A stretch of 64,000 nucleotides of DNA. Source: Hirsutella rhossiliensis. Lineage: Eukaryota > Ascomycota > Sordariomycetes > Hypocreales > Ophiocordycipitaceae. Below, piece by piece: positions 10,374 through 23,569 of the stretch. A program made the position numbers and the translations under genes. Position 1 is the stretch's first letter. The number at the start of each line of letters is the position of its first letter. The notes under the pieces were generated by a model, which saw nothing but the letters and a program-made list of their open reading frames with translations, was not told where the DNA came from and did not search any database. Location of the stretch: the NCBI RefSeq assembly GCF_020360975.1, contig NW_025408687.1:434001-498000 (forward strand), written 5' to 3'.

Positions 10374-11303
10374 TTAGCGGCCGGGCGGCCCGAGCAGGCA
10401 GAAGAACTTGCGGCCGATCTTCCTCTCGAGCGAGTTGAGGACCAGTCGCCAGACGTTGAGGTCGACGGAGACGCCAAGGTGGCCGACGGGGTCGAGGGGG
10501 CAGTAGTCCTGGACAAAGATGTTGTGGACGCCGGGCTCCTGGACAAAGGCCGTGGTCGCGGGCGTGACAATCTCGTCGTAGCGGGAGGCGATGATGGTGA
10601 CGGTGTTGCCGGGCTGGACAATGGGCTTGCCGTCGTTGAGCCTGGAGACGGCGGCGCCATCGACGGCAAAGTCGTTGCAGGCGCCGCAGCCGACAGTGGC
10701 GAGGAGATTCTTGATGGCGTCGTAGCTAAACTTGCCAAACAGGTAGGCGATTTTGTAGAGGCCCGAGACATCAGTGCCGTGGGTGGGCGAGGCGATGGCG
10801 ATGATCTGGTCGACGAGGGGGGCGACGCCGTGGAACTTGGTCACGTAGAGGCCTTGGAAGCCGCCCTCGGAGTGGCCGACAATGTCCACCTTGTCGGCGC
10901 CGGTGCGGTTGTGCACCTCCCTGATGAAGGCAGCCACCTCGAGCGACGACTCGGCGACGGGCTTGATGCCGCCGAGGATGGGCAGCTTGGGGGTGGAGGA
11001 GCCGTAGAGCAGAGCAAAGGTGCAGAAGCCCTTGTTGCGGAGCCAGGCCTCGACAAAGTTGAGGTCGAGCTTTTCGCTGGCAAAGAGGCCGTGCAGGAGG
11101 ATGACGGGGTTGGGATGGACGGTGCTCGTGCAGGACCAGTCGTTGGATCTGCCCAAGGTGGCAACGGCTCGAGCCTCAAGCTCCGCAGGCTCAAGCTCTG
11201 GAGCCTCAAGCGCTAGGGTCTCAAGCTCTGCAGGCACGGGCGTGGCCGTGACGATGGCGGCAAGGGACACCAAGCCCCCGAGGAGCGACGCCAGGCGGAC
11301 CAT
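10374..11303 (-). CDS. Secreted lipase-like alpha/beta hydrolase (lipase class 2 type)
   Basis: Single exon, 309 residues, ATG at 11303. Residues 1-20 (MVRLASLLGGLVSLAAIVTA) form a clear signal peptide, followed by an acidic Glu/Leu/Pro-rich propeptide-like segment of about 25 residues. The mature part has the oxyanion-region motif VILLHGL (residues 67-73), the nucleophile elbow GHSEGG with Ser145, Asp243 in ASRYDEIV and His275 in DPVGHLG, which together make a plausible Ser-Asp-His triad. Paired cysteines suggest extracellular folding. The family hydrolyses esters or triacylglycerols; the substrate here is inferred. Longer N-terminal extensions of the frame are out of keeping with the signal peptide. 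The gene converges on the unknown gene to its left. Confidence 0.85.
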   Translation of the reverse strand: MVRLASLLGGLVSLAAIVTATPVPAELETLALEAPELEPAELEARAVATLGRSNDWSCTSTVHPNPVILLHGLFASEKLDLNFVEAWLRNKGFCTFALLYGSSTPKLPILGGIKPVAESSLEVAAFIREVHNRTGADKVDIVGHSEGGFQGLYVTKFHGVAPLVDQIIAIASPTHGTDVSGLYKIAYLFGKFSYDAIKNLLATVGCGACNDFAVDGAAVSRLNDGKPIVQPGNTVTIIASRYDEIVTPATTAFVQEPGVHNIFVQDYCPLDPVGHLGVSVDLNVWRLVLNSLERKIGRKFFCLLGPPGR

Positions 11304-13752
11304 GTTGACTTGGGAAAGAGAAGAGCCGGGTTGGCGTCTTGTCAACGACGAGGTGCTTGAGCCGAGAGGAGAGAATGAAGTGAAGGGCGCGGTTGAAGAG
11401 GGTGAGAGTCGGGGGATGAACGAGTCCTTTTGAAGTCGAGCCGCCCAAGCCTGTTGCCCACGACGGGTCGGCCTACGATTCTTAATTCGGGTCTTTGCAG
11501 CTTGCGTTGGAGCCAAGCTCGACTCCCCCAGGCGTACTCGTGCACATGTTGCGATTTCCTTTTTTCTTCTTCTGCACAGTAATTTAACAATATTGGGCAA
11601 ACAAGTCGACGTCCAGGATCACAGGGGGCCGGGGTCAGGGGGGGATCGGAGGAGATGCCGGTCGTCTCCACGGGACGGCAGTCAGATCTGGGCGGCCCAT
11701 GTTGGAGTGAGACGGGACGAGACGGGACGGGGCAGGGCGACGACAGCAGCCAGAGCCTCGGAGGTGGTGAAGCCGGCCGACGACGGTGTTGTTGTTTGCA
11801 CGTGGAAGCGCCTTCTGTTGCAAGGGCCGTGAAGATGTTGGTTGTTGTAGGGGAAGAGAGAGGAGCAAGGCCGAGGGAGGGAGAGGGAGGGAGAGGTGAA
11901 GAATGAGGCGTCTCAACTAGGCAAGATGGGACGGAGGGGTGGGCAGGTGCAACTCCTCGGGCTTGCCTCGGGGCGGCGTGGCCACTCCCGTTTGAGGGCA
12001 GGGACGCATCGGTCCGGTCTGGATTAGGCAGGTGGGTAGTTAACTTGGCTGCGCGGCTTGGCCTGCAGGCTCGGCAGCTCTTTGCTAGACTTTGTTTTTG
12101 TACAGCAGAAAAAGATTGGACGAGATTGATGAATGAGGAAGGCCAAGACCGGACGGCTCGGGAAAGGGCTGGGCCGGGATCTCTTCTAGACGGCTATTCG
12201 CCCGTCGTGGTCCCTCCCCCCCCCGCATTCTTCATTGGCATCCTGTCCCGAGCGTCCCATGAGGTAATAGATGAAGTTGAGCGTCGTTCCTTTCCCAAGT
12301 CGCCGTCTGGCTGAGCCAATCTCGGCACAATAATCATAATCAAAGCCGTTGATGATGGGCCGGTGTCCGTCTTTGTTCGTCAGCATGAGACCCAACATCA
12401 TGATTGCGGTCGGCGACAACCTCCAAGGTAGAATTGGAATTGATGATGCCTAGCGCCGCGGCCCCACAAGGCAGGGGGGCTTGAAAACGCGGGGTCCCCG
12501 CATTCTGCCACTGTTGCTCTGAGTTGAGTTGTGAGTCCAAGTCCAAGTGCACCATATTGTAAGTAATATGTAAGTTACTGTAACAGCTGCATGCATCGAT
12601 GTAACCTACCTACAGTGCATCAAAGGAAGCTGCCCCGACTCCCGGGCCCACCCGACGTGCCGTGCTCCGTTGCTACCCCATATCCTGCCGATATCATGGC
12701 CTTGACCAGTTGCCGACGGAAGCATGTCGAGCCGATGCAATGGCCCGTCCGCGGCGGCTTGGAATATCGCCGGCAACGTCGGTGCGGCCGCCGGCCCAGC
12801 AGGATAGAGGACGAGCCATCCTTCACCCCCTACGTCGTCACTTCTCAAAGTGAGCAATTCCTCTCCGCGCCCGCCTGTATCAGCCGCTGCTCTCCGCAGA
12901 TGCCCCGGCTGCATGTACCTACGCATGGGTTCTATATGCCCAAGAACAATATGCCGATCGAGCCGTCAACGCAGCATGTATAGCATGCATGGACGGGCGG
13001 TTACTTGAGCCTCCCCCATAATGGATCCATCCTCGACGCCTGTATGCATATGCAAGCACGGAGAATGCCTCCCTCTCGCTTGGCAGCTCCCTTTCCGTGC
13101 GAACACTCCGTACGTACATGCGCCTCCCCAATCTCCGATTCCCCCGCCCCCGCCCCCGCCCCCGCCGGAATACCCCGAGGGCGCAGAGAGCACAGGACCA
13201 CAAGCATGCATAGTAGGTGCGGCGCAGCATCCCTAGGAGAATCGGTGACACAGCTTTCGTTGGACGCCTCCGAGGAAAGCAGCAATGACATATTACAATC
13301 ACAAAATCGTCACAAATTAAGCGCCAAAAAAGGGGGGCAGGGAAATAGGAGTACGAGTCTATTCTTGTACAAGGCAGAAGCGGGTGACCTAACTTAGATG
13401 CGCTGCGAATTGGCCATGACCCACCAGCGACATCTACATTAATAATTCATGACGGCAGGGAGGAACCGCCGTGGTGGTCCACATGAAGGTTTAGGTATGT
13501 GCATTAATATATCAACGCCTTCGGTCAGGGGACAGCCGGGGCGGCATGCGCGAGTAACGGCCCGCCAAAGGTCGTGGTGGCTGAAATGAGAGGGGGGGAG
13601 AAGAGAAGAGAGTCGGCCCTCAGCTTCTTTCTTTCCCCGCACCGAAACCCAGCCAGTTCCCTCGTCTTCCCATCTCACCCGTCAACGTCCCGACAGCAGG
13701 ACTTTGGACTTAACTTCGCCTCTACATCCGGAAGCAAGAGGGCCGAAACGAC
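11304..13752. other. Long intergenic region with a (CCCCCG)n tract
   Basis: 2449 bases between the divergently transcribed lipase and PSI-protein genes. It contains a pyrimidine-rich stretch just upstream of the lipase start, several A/T-rich patches (12535-12610), and a C-rich hexanucleotide tract at 13139-13168. Several open frames exist on both strands, but none shows protein-like conservation, and their codon content is what one expects of GC-rich noncoding DNA. Confidence 0.5.
13139..13168. repeat. (CCCCCG)n hexanucleotide microsatellite
   Basis: About four tandem copies of CCCCCG. The complementary G-rich strand could form a G-quadruplex. It lies about 600 nt upstream of the PSI-domain gene. 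Confidence 0.85.
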
Positions 13753-14327
13753 ATGTGCGCCATGGACCCGTCGTCCATCCAGGCTTTCCGCGCAAACTTC
13801 TCTGCCGCCGAGGGCGGGCACCGCCATCTCCTGCGATGCTGGTCCCACCAGGACTGCCGCGGGTGCTTGGCCGACGATGAATGCAGCTGGTGTCCATTCG
13901 TATGGAGAAACTGCCGCTTCGCATGCCATCCATGTATGTACGCTGACGACGGCATCGCATCTGCCAAATCCCCGCCCAGCCATAGACCTGGGCATGCGTC
14001 CCCAACTCATACCCGATACCGCTGCTGGCCCCGGCCTACGACGCCCATGTGTGCCCTCATCCCGCTGAGCAGTGGGAGCTGCGCACCAGGCCCTTTGGCT
14101 GTCGCGTCTCGACCACGACGAGCCTCACGGCCCTCGTCGCCTTCTTGGCTGCCCTGCTTCTCGTCTCCTGGACCGCCCTCAACATCGTTGCCCTCCGCCG
14201 ATGGCGGCGATACACGGAGCAGAAGCCCAACTGGGACCAGGGGTACATCCACCCTTGGCGCGCTGCTTGGATGCCGCCGGATTCTCGCGAGCAACAGCCG
14301 CTGCTGGGCGAGCAGGCAGGGCGCTGA
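13753..14327 (+). CDS. PSI-domain single-pass membrane protein
   Basis: Two exons, 13753-13899 and 13986-14327, joined in phase 0 across an 86-nt intron (gtatgg...ccatag with a gctgac branch site), giving 162 residues. Residues 29-71 form a cysteine-rich plexin/semaphorin/integrin-like fold: CWSHQDCRGC, then ECSWCPF|TWACVP across the splice junction, then VCPH. A transmembrane helix follows at about residues 95-119 (SLTALVAFLAALLLVSWTAL), then a basic stop-transfer RRWRR and a tail ending PLLGEQ. There is no N-terminal signal peptide, so the helix probably acts as the signal anchor. A second ATG at 13762 has the better Kozak context. Homologues are common in ascomycetes but their role is unknown to me. 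Confidence 0.85.
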
Positions 14328-14417
14328 GCCGGCCTTGTCCGCTTTTCGCAGAGCTTTAAACATGCATCCACCAACACAAGGCCGCGCAATCATGCCTTGC
14401 GCCCATTATCCCTGCAA

Positions 14418-14711
14418 TCACCCGGAGCTGACTGGCGGAATAATCGCAACCTCGTCCGCTTCCTGGATAACGATGCCGTCGCCGTCGCCCTCCCCCGGCA
14501 CATCTACGTATTCAAGGTTGACCGTCACCAGGCACGAGTCGAGTATCTTGGCCTTTACGCCGGGGAACCTGGCCTCGAGCTCGGGAAAGAGTTCGCCCAA
14601 TGGCAGCGGCGCCGGCAACGCCACACCGTCTTTGCCTGTGTAGGAGCTGGCACCGGCAAAGAAGAGCACGTTGAAGTGGCCATGCGGCGCCGGCTTGGGC
14701 ACAGATGTCAT
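14418..14711 (-). CDS. cnxG: Molybdopterin synthase sulfur carrier subunit (MoaD/MOCS2A)
   Basis: Single exon, 97 residues, ATG at 14711. This is the ubiquitin-like small subunit of molybdopterin synthase, which carries a C-terminal thiocarboxylate and donates sulfur to precursor Z in molybdenum cofactor synthesis. The sequence has FNVLFFAGASSYTGK near the N-terminus, a VTVNLEYVDV strand, the acidic VIQEADEVAIIPPVSSG end, and the terminal Gly required for activation. The Gly is preceded by Ser rather than Gly. Cofactor supply implies nitrate reductase and/or xanthine dehydrogenase elsewhere in the genome. It lies tail to tail with the PSI gene, 90 nt apart. Confidence 0.93.
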   Translation of the reverse strand: MTSVPKPAPHGHFNVLFFAGASSYTGKDGVALPAPLPLGELFPELEARFPGVKAKILDSCLVTVNLEYVDVPGEGDGDGIVIQEADEVAIIPPVSSG

Positions 14712-15257
14712 TGGGGGCGTGAGTTGATATACTAGTACTAGAGATGCTTCACGACTGTTAGTCCAATTGTTTCCCAACAAGTTGTCATGCCGCCAGGTTT
14801 GAAAAAAAAAACCAATCTTGAATCAGAGATCTTGGTGATAATGGTACATCAGAGCGTACTCAGGTAATACATGCTTTTGGAAACATCATTTGATTGTAGC
14901 TTGAAGACGTGAAGAAACTGGAGCTGCTTACCATGCAATACAAAATTCCCGATGGCGAATGTGTGCTGTTGTTGTGTATTTTTGCCGTCGACAAAACAAT
15001 CCACCTAGGAAAAAGTATGTGAGAGAGGACGGAGCAGAATTTGCTGAAAGCTCGCAGTCGCGAAAATATAAGCAGTGGGCCGTCCACGTGATCCGAGGTC
15101 GTGCTTGGCCGGCCCCATTGAGAATCCATCGGCCAAGGCTCAGCAAAAGCAAGATTGGGCGGAAGCAACACGAACACACGGTGCATGTGACTGAAAATGT
15201 TTCTCGTATTGGGTATCACAGTCATCATCAAGAGCCAACGGCGTCGCCGTCTCCGAG
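14712..15257. other. Intergenic region
   Basis: 546 bases between the MoaD gene start and the dynamitin stop. It serves as promoter for the former and 3' region for the latter. An A-rich run is at 14802-14810. No gene is seen. Confidence 0.45.
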
Positions 15258-16645
15258 TCAGGCCAGCTTGGCCATGCGCTCCTCGAGATCCTTGACCCAG
15301 CCCTCCATGACCTTCACATTGTCCTTGACGGCCGCATCGCCGTTCCTCATGGCGCCCTCCATCTTTTCGAGGCCGTCCCTCCATTGCTTCAGCTCCCCCG
15401 TCATGTCTGCTTGCTGCGTCTCGATGCGCTCCAGTGTCTGGCTCGCCGTCGCTGCGTCGGCGTGAATGGCCCGGAGCGACCTCAGCCGGTCCAGCAGCGG
15501 CGACAGCACGGGAGTCAGCCCTTCAATCGTAGGCAGAATCCCGTAGAGCGCGTTGATCTTGGCCTCGTGCTCCGAGTCGTCTGTGGGGGATGTCGGGGAA
15601 TGTTTCCCGAGCTCCTCGCGGAGAGCCTTGCCCTTTTCTCGCGCGTCGTTGAGCTTGTCTTGCTCGGTTGCCAGCGTTCGAACCCGCCGGCTGATGGCGT
15701 CCAAGTTTGCCGTCGATGCCTGCGAGAGCGTCGAGATTTGCTTCTCCATCGTGTCTAGGGTCGGCAATATGGCCCGTGGAAGGCCGTCTCGCCCCGCTTC
15801 GAGCATCGACGACGAGCTGATGCCCAGGGCCTGCTCCACCATGACGAGCCGGCGGTCAAAGTCGGCGGCCTTGGCCAGCGCGTGGCTCTGCTGGTACGTT
15901 GGTGCGTACGTGACGGTATACGTCGGACCATCTACAGCCGCCGAGTCGCCGGAGCCGACCGTCTTGTCCTCCAAAGGAGGCGGCCTTGCGGTCCCCAATG
16001 CGGCGCCAAAGCCGGCGGGTTTGGAAATGTCATCCAGGACCCGGCTGAGAGCCTCCAGTCTCTCGACGTTGTGCTCCGCATCGTCCGTCTGCGTTGCGGA
16101 TGCCGACTGTTGTTTGTCGTAATCCCCCTTGGCCTCTTCCACTTCTCGCTTCAAGCGCGCGATCCGTCTTTCCAGGCTCTCCTCGTCGTCATCGTCCGAC
16201 AGATCCCCCAATTCTTGTGTGCCGTCCTCGAGTATCCGCTGGCGCCTGCTGGATGCCCTGTATAGCATGCGCTTTCCGTCAACACGGTTCGAGAAGTCTG
16301 CCCCATTCGCGTCGGCATTGGAGGGCAGGAAGCGAGATCGGGCCTCGTTGATTCGCAGCCGTGAGCGCGAAATACCGCCCGTCTCATCTTCATTGATATC
16401 GTCGAACTCGTCTTCGGACTGCGGTCGGTTCGCCGAGGTCTGCGGGAGACGTGAGCAACGCGGCGCTGCACCCTCACCATCAGCCGAGGACACTTACAAG
16501 AATGGTAGAGTTATCATCTGTCAACTCGGGGGTCTCGTAGATGTCGGGAGCAGAGTCCTGGCTGTCGTCAGCGTCTGGCGGACTGGGACAGAGAGGCGAT
16601 CCTTACCAGGTCAGGGAGCGCTGCGTACTTGCGGTTGAGCGCCAT
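15258..16645 (-). CDS. JNM1: Dynamitin, dynactin subunit 2 (p50)
   Basis: Three exons on the minus strand: 16645-16607, 16557-16498 and 16439-15258, all joined in phase 0, 426 residues. Exon 1 gives MALNRKYAALPDL and exon 2 gives DSAPDIYETPELTDDN, the short N-terminal motif that anchors dynamitin to the Arp1 filament. The rest is an acidic linker (SEDEFDDINEDE) followed by long coiled coils, with heptad-rich Leu/Glu/Arg sequence around residues 125-180 and 240-426. Introns use gtaagg/ccag and gtaagt/gcag. Dynamitin links the dynactin shoulder to the filament and supports dynein-driven nuclear migration and endosome transport in hyphae. Start choice is firm because the short exons restore the family N-terminus. 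Confidence 0.95.
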
Positions 16646-17322
16646 TGTTGTCCTGAAGGCCTCGGACTCTCACGTGTCGACTCGGCCAGAGCGACGATCG
16701 GGGTGGAAGCTTTGCCTGCCTCTTTACGCAGCTGAGATGATCAGAGGATATGCGGGTATGAAGGGGCGATGACGGAGAGGCGACTTGGCGACTTGAGGTT
16801 GACTTCGTAGCACATTGAGAACACGGGTTACAGTGGAGGCGGGACGTCCTTATGCTGCTCATGGAACCCTGGCGTCAGACAGAGGGTGGGGGTCCAAAGG
16901 CCCGCCCCCATTGCCAAGACCGTGCGAATCGACGCCCGCCGCGTTCCTCAATTTAACTTGACGCGTCCTCCAACATTTGACTGCGCTCTCGGACAGCTCG
17001 GCCCCTGCATTCCGGCAAGGACCGACTGCCAGGCTCCTCACGTGGCCGTGGTCTCGACGGCTACCTCTTCTGCATTCTCTCCCATCACCGACTATTCTGT
17101 GTGCATCTCGGACAGCTGTGGCCTCGCCAAGGCGACCATTTCTCTGGCGGAAGACTACCACCAACTTGCAAAGCGAAGCGACCGACGGGTCTAAAGTCAA
17201 CTGATTCTCATGGCCGGCGACGTCCCGCTTCCATAGTCTCGGCGCCACTGGCTTGTGCTCATCCCGTCCATCCAGATGCCGGCGGCTGCAGTGCTTTCGC
17301 CTTGATAACCAGACTGGAAAAG
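16646..17322. promoter_or_regulatory. Divergent promoter region of dynamitin and RTC4 genes
   Basis: 677 bases between two divergent start codons, so both promoters must lie here. The frame of RTC4 stays open leftwards to 17101, but without an ATG. I see no unambiguous TATA or CCAAT element. Confidence 0.55.
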
Positions 17323-18993
17323 ATGAACAGAAGGCTCGGCCTGAGCATAAACCACAAACCACCGAGGCTTCTGAGCAGAGTCAACAACATGCCATTGCCA
17401 AATGCCAAGCCCCCGCCGGCGGTTGATGATCCCCCTTTGTCCAGCGATGACGAGGAGGATACCGGGGCTGTGGGCATCTCTCAGCACGACATTTCCAATG
17501 CCAGCCAGGGATCGACGGATGGCCAACGCCCCGGATTCCGGCAAAACAGTGATCGTACTCTACTCAAAAGCTCCGGCAGCTCGGGTGATGAGACAACGGC
17601 GCGAGGCAGCATCGCGCAGACCAAGTTCAGCAAACAAGCCCCGTCACGCACGCAGCAGCTGACCAGGAGGAGGAGGGGTGAGACCGTCGAGTCTCTTAAA
17701 CCAGGGGCCAAGGGATCTGATGACGACCGGGCGTCTAGCAACAAGCGACCCCGAAATTCCAACAGCTTCCCTTCCACTTATGGCCAAGGCAAGGGGGCAT
17801 CCACTGCTCCGTCTAGCTTGGGGGATCATTTCAAGGACGAACATGGGTTTTCAAGAAGTAAGTCGGCCCACATGAAATACAAATCGAGGGCCAGGAACAA
17901 GCCGAAAGAGCAGGCAGACAAGAAGCGTGGTGTTACCAGCCAGCGCGCGAATGGAACTTCACGACAAACCAGGGATGCAGAAGCACAATCTCGGCTGCGG
18001 GTCCCAGAACTCCCAGATAGCCCCGAAAAGCCAAGTACAGGCAAGTTGCTGATTCCAAACGACATGCCCGGCTCGCCTCAACGCAAGAGCCCCCAAACCC
18101 TCCGGACAAAGTTTTCCAAAGCCGACAAATTGTTCAGCGATGAATCGGATGGCTTGAACACTTCAAATCCCGTGGAGTCACAGAGAGCCAACGCCAAGAA
18201 ATCAAGGGGTAAGAGGCAAATTCAGCCGGCGCTAAGGTGCACGTCGCCGACTCCCGTCGTTTTCAAGATGCCAACGCATTTTTCCGACTTTGGACGCGGG
18301 GCGTATGGCAACGACGGCAAATCTGAGACGGTTCTATCCGACGTGGCCTCTGATGCGGAGAAAAGCATTGGCCACCTATCTGACCTGGAGGTCATCGGCG
18401 GCGATGCAGGGGCTTCTGCAAGCGCGACGGTGTGCCCCTGGTGCGGGCAGCCTGTCGATAAGATGCTCCTGGACGACTTTTCCTGGGGCAAGCGGATGAA
18501 CGTGAGGCTGCAGACACGCTTCTGCCGACAACATAAGAAGCAAACGGCCATGGAGACATGGCGAGCCAAGAACTATCCTGAAGTGGACTGGGAGGGCATG
18601 GACAGGCGGTTTGCCGCTCACCGCAGCTTCTTGCTCGGCATCATCAACGGCAATGCCTCGCATTTCAGGAGCATCCTGGCGCAGAAGATTAAGTCGGGCC
18701 AGGCTAGGTCGATGAAGAAGGAAGGTGACATGAATCCGGGCTATTACGGCCCTCGTGGCTTCGACTTGATGTGCGACTACCTCGTCGACGAGTTTGGCGA
18801 GCTGCTCAAGGAAAAGGCCGTCGACGATCGTGTTATTGCCGGGCGCGGATCCGCGGCCTTTATCCAGACTGTGCTCGTGGCCGAGCTGGCTGTGCAGCTG
18901 ATCAAGGACGACATGGGAGTGTCGGCGGAGGAGGCGAGGAGCATCATGGAAGAGAGCAAGGCGCTGGGCGAGATGGTTCACGAGGGGACTTGA
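17323..18993 (+). CDS. RTC4: RTC4-domain protein (restriction of telomere capping 4)
   Basis: Single exon, 556 residues, ATG at 17323 (MNRRLGLSINHKPPRLLSR). The first 365 residues are disordered, Ser/Lys/Arg-rich, with nuclear-localisation-like clusters (TRRRRGE, KKSRGKR) and S-P-E-K / SPQRK sites that could be phosphorylated. The conserved RTC4 domain spans about residues 370-556. It starts with CPWCGQPV and continues with a Cys/His pair (FCRQHKK), then NYPEVDWEGM, GYYGPRGFDLM and a helical end FIQTVLVAELAVQLI. In yeast, Rtc4 was named from a genetic interaction with telomere capping; its biochemical role is unknown. It forms a divergent pair with dynamitin. Confidence 0.88.
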   Translation: MNRRLGLSINHKPPRLLSRVNNMPLPNAKPPPAVDDPPLSSDDEEDTGAVGISQHDISNASQGSTDGQRPGFRQNSDRTLLKSSGSSGDETTARGSIAQTKFSKQAPSRTQQLTRRRRGETVESLKPGAKGSDDDRASSNKRPRNSNSFPSTYGQGKGASTAPSSLGDHFKDEHGFSRSKSAHMKYKSRARNKPKEQADKKRGVTSQRANGTSRQTRDAEAQSRLRVPELPDSPEKPSTGKLLIPNDMPGSPQRKSPQTLRTKFSKADKLFSDESDGLNTSNPVESQRANAKKSRGKRQIQPALRCTSPTPVVFKMPTHFSDFGRGAYGNDGKSETVLSDVASDAEKSIGHLSDLEVIGGDAGASASATVCPWCGQPVDKMLLDDFSWGKRMNVRLQTRFCRQHKKQTAMETWRAKNYPEVDWEGMDRRFAAHRSFLLGIINGNASHFRSILAQKIKSGQARSMKKEGDMNPGYYGPRGFDLMCDYLVDEFGELLKEKAVDDRVIAGRGSAAFIQTVLVAELAVQLIKDDMGVSAEEARSIMEESKALGEMVHEGT

Positions 18994-19250
18994 ATTTGGA
19001 GGCACTGCACAACGACAGGAGGCTCAGGAATGGTTTGCATCATGTGGTGAGGGTGGGCAGATGTAGGTGAGATTTTGTCGGTGGCTAGCTAACTGTCAGG
19101 GCGGAGAATGGCCTTTCTCAGCCTCCCCTTATGCTCGCTTATGCCATGGAGTAATGAACCAAGCGTGTAGATCCTTTTTTTCCCACCGACAAGACGTGCC
19201 TTGGCCTGTGGCCTCCAGCTCGAAGCCGCTGGGCATCAGATGAGCCCCGT

Positions 19251-21667
<2,417 letters not shown>

Positions 21668-21682
21668 TTAAGCTAATTATAC
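21668..21682 (+). repeat. LINE target-site duplication, left copy
   Basis: TTAAGCTAATTATAC occurs here and again, identically, at 27628-27642 on the far side of the retroelement. Confidence 0.95.
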
Positions 21683-21814
21683 ACCTCACCTTCCTTTGTC
21701 ATCACACTTTCTTGGCATGCAATTGTTAAGAAAGTGGCACAATTTCTACCAATTTGCTTAACACGTGCACGACAACCTCTGTAGCCGCGCTCTGCGCTGG
21801 CTTCGGCTGCGGCC

Positions 21815-23221
21815 ATGGCATCTGCCACGAGCTCGCATGCCAGCTCGGATCCCTTTGATCTGGGTGCTCATACCCCGCCTAACCTTGCTCGCTTAGCCCG
21901 TGCATCTCAGCTGCGAAATAGTTCTCCCATTGTGACCCGTCCCATTGGTCTCTCTTCAGCATTCCGGCGGCCGGCAGCAACGCCGTCGTCGCCCTGAATC
22001 CGCCTGTCCAATGCCGCCGCTACGGAAGGAGCGCGGCGTGAACCGTCCCGAGCCTGCCCGGCACCACCGAGACCGACGTGCTCCAACCGGTGTCTATCAT
22101 TGATGCAGCTAACAAACTCGCCGGCGACGAAACCGATGCCCACAACGCCAAAATGACGGTTTTCGGGCCTTCTGCGAATCATTCGAGCAGACTGCGAAGC
22201 AATTCACATCTGGTCTCGAACACAGCTTCGCAGAGCACTTCTCCAACCGTTTTTCGACCTCTGGAGGCAGACGCCCTCCGATCTCCGACTCGCATCTGCG
22301 CCGACGTACAGCAGCGTGGCCGCCGGTCGCACCGCAAGCCAGCGGCCATGTGGCCACTCTCCACGGCCGCTGCAGCCCCGCAACAAGAGCCACAACAGCC
22401 AATTTCCGTCTCCAGGGACGACCAATCCCCGCCCGCCGAAAGAAGACCTCCGGGTTTTTGTGCGACTCCCGAAGCACCGGCGAGGGACCACAATAGCTAC
22501 GCAATCCGGACCCACATTGCCGCCAAAGTCGGCATCGACCTTCACCAAGTCCCAGCCGCTTTCAGGTGAACTCCGGATGGGCCATCAGAACAACAGATGC
22601 GACCATTCGGGATCTTATCGTCCAACGACAGTCAGAGTGGTCCCAAGACATGGGCGCGACAGATGTAGAAATCAGCCAGAGATGGTACACCTACGCCGTG
22701 GCAACTGCCCCTATATTCTTACCGACCTACAGGGGAAAGAATTGGACCACGAGCCAGCCGCCAAAGATGAAATCGCCTGCCAGACCGGCCTCAAACCCAT
22801 CAGGGTGCGCCCCGCCAGGCGCAAGCCGAACGACCCCCTGACCTGTACCTTGATTGTCTCATTCCTCGAACCGACTGATAAGCCCTGGAGGCTGTTTGGA
22901 TCCAGTCGGCTCGCCCAATACATTGAGAGATCTAGCCTGCCCAGCCAGTGCGACAAGTGCTGGGACTTTCACGCCCGACACCTGCGACCGACAAGCATCC
23001 TGCAAGCGGTGCGGACGGCGCGGCCACGACGCGGAAGCTTGCGTGGCCTCGAGCGGTGCGCGAACTGCCTTGGGCCCCACGCCGCAGACTTTGCGAAGTG
23101 CCCTGCGCGCCCGAAGCGATCACACGGCGTCATTCGCCGTCTGACGAGAGAAGAAAATCTCGCGTCCGAGAGCTGGGCGCTCAACCGTCCGCCCGGCGAA
23201 AGGAACAATACGAAAGAGTAG
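21815..23221 (+). pseudogene. LINE ORF1 (gag-like, zinc knuckles), frameshifted
   Basis: ATG at 21815 starts MASATSSHASSDPFDLGAHT, but that frame stops at 21997. Homologous-looking sequence then moves between frames at least five times up to 23221. Recognisable pieces are AIRTHIAAKVGIDLHQVP, VNSGWAIRTTDATIRDLI, WYTYAVA, CPYILTDLQGKELD and the zinc-knuckle region from about 22949. The knuckles read CDKCWDFHARHL with its last Cys after a frame change, CKRCGRRGHDAEAC (CX2CX4HX4C) and CANCLGPHAADFAKC. In related elements this protein binds the element RNA. This copy cannot be translated as one protein. Confidence 0.88.
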
Positions 23222-23569
23222 AACGATCCGAGCAGCCCGAACGGGATGCCACCTGCTCGCCGGGTGGTGTCACCGAAAAGACAGTAACGCCTGGGCCTGA
23301 CAGGAAGACCGCCTCGGAATCGACGCACCTCACCCCGACCTCGTGCTGCCCGGGACGACGGACAGCAAGCCCAACCTCATGACGAAGCCCCACGGCGCGG
23401 TAGCGAATCGACCCTAAGCTCGACCAGGACCGTAACCCCGCCTTCCGTCATGATGGCCTCGGCACCCAAACCTCCGGGTGGAGGCCAACGACACAGATCT
23501 GCTTCTCCTACGAAGAAGCGACGCATCATTGAGGACTCTGTCTCTCCATGACGAGATACCCACGCACAA

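Noticed and set aside
11593..13400. Several open frames of 70-130 codons on both strands
   Set aside because: They overlap each other, have arbitrary composition and no recognisable motif. GC-rich noncoding DNA gives such frames by chance.
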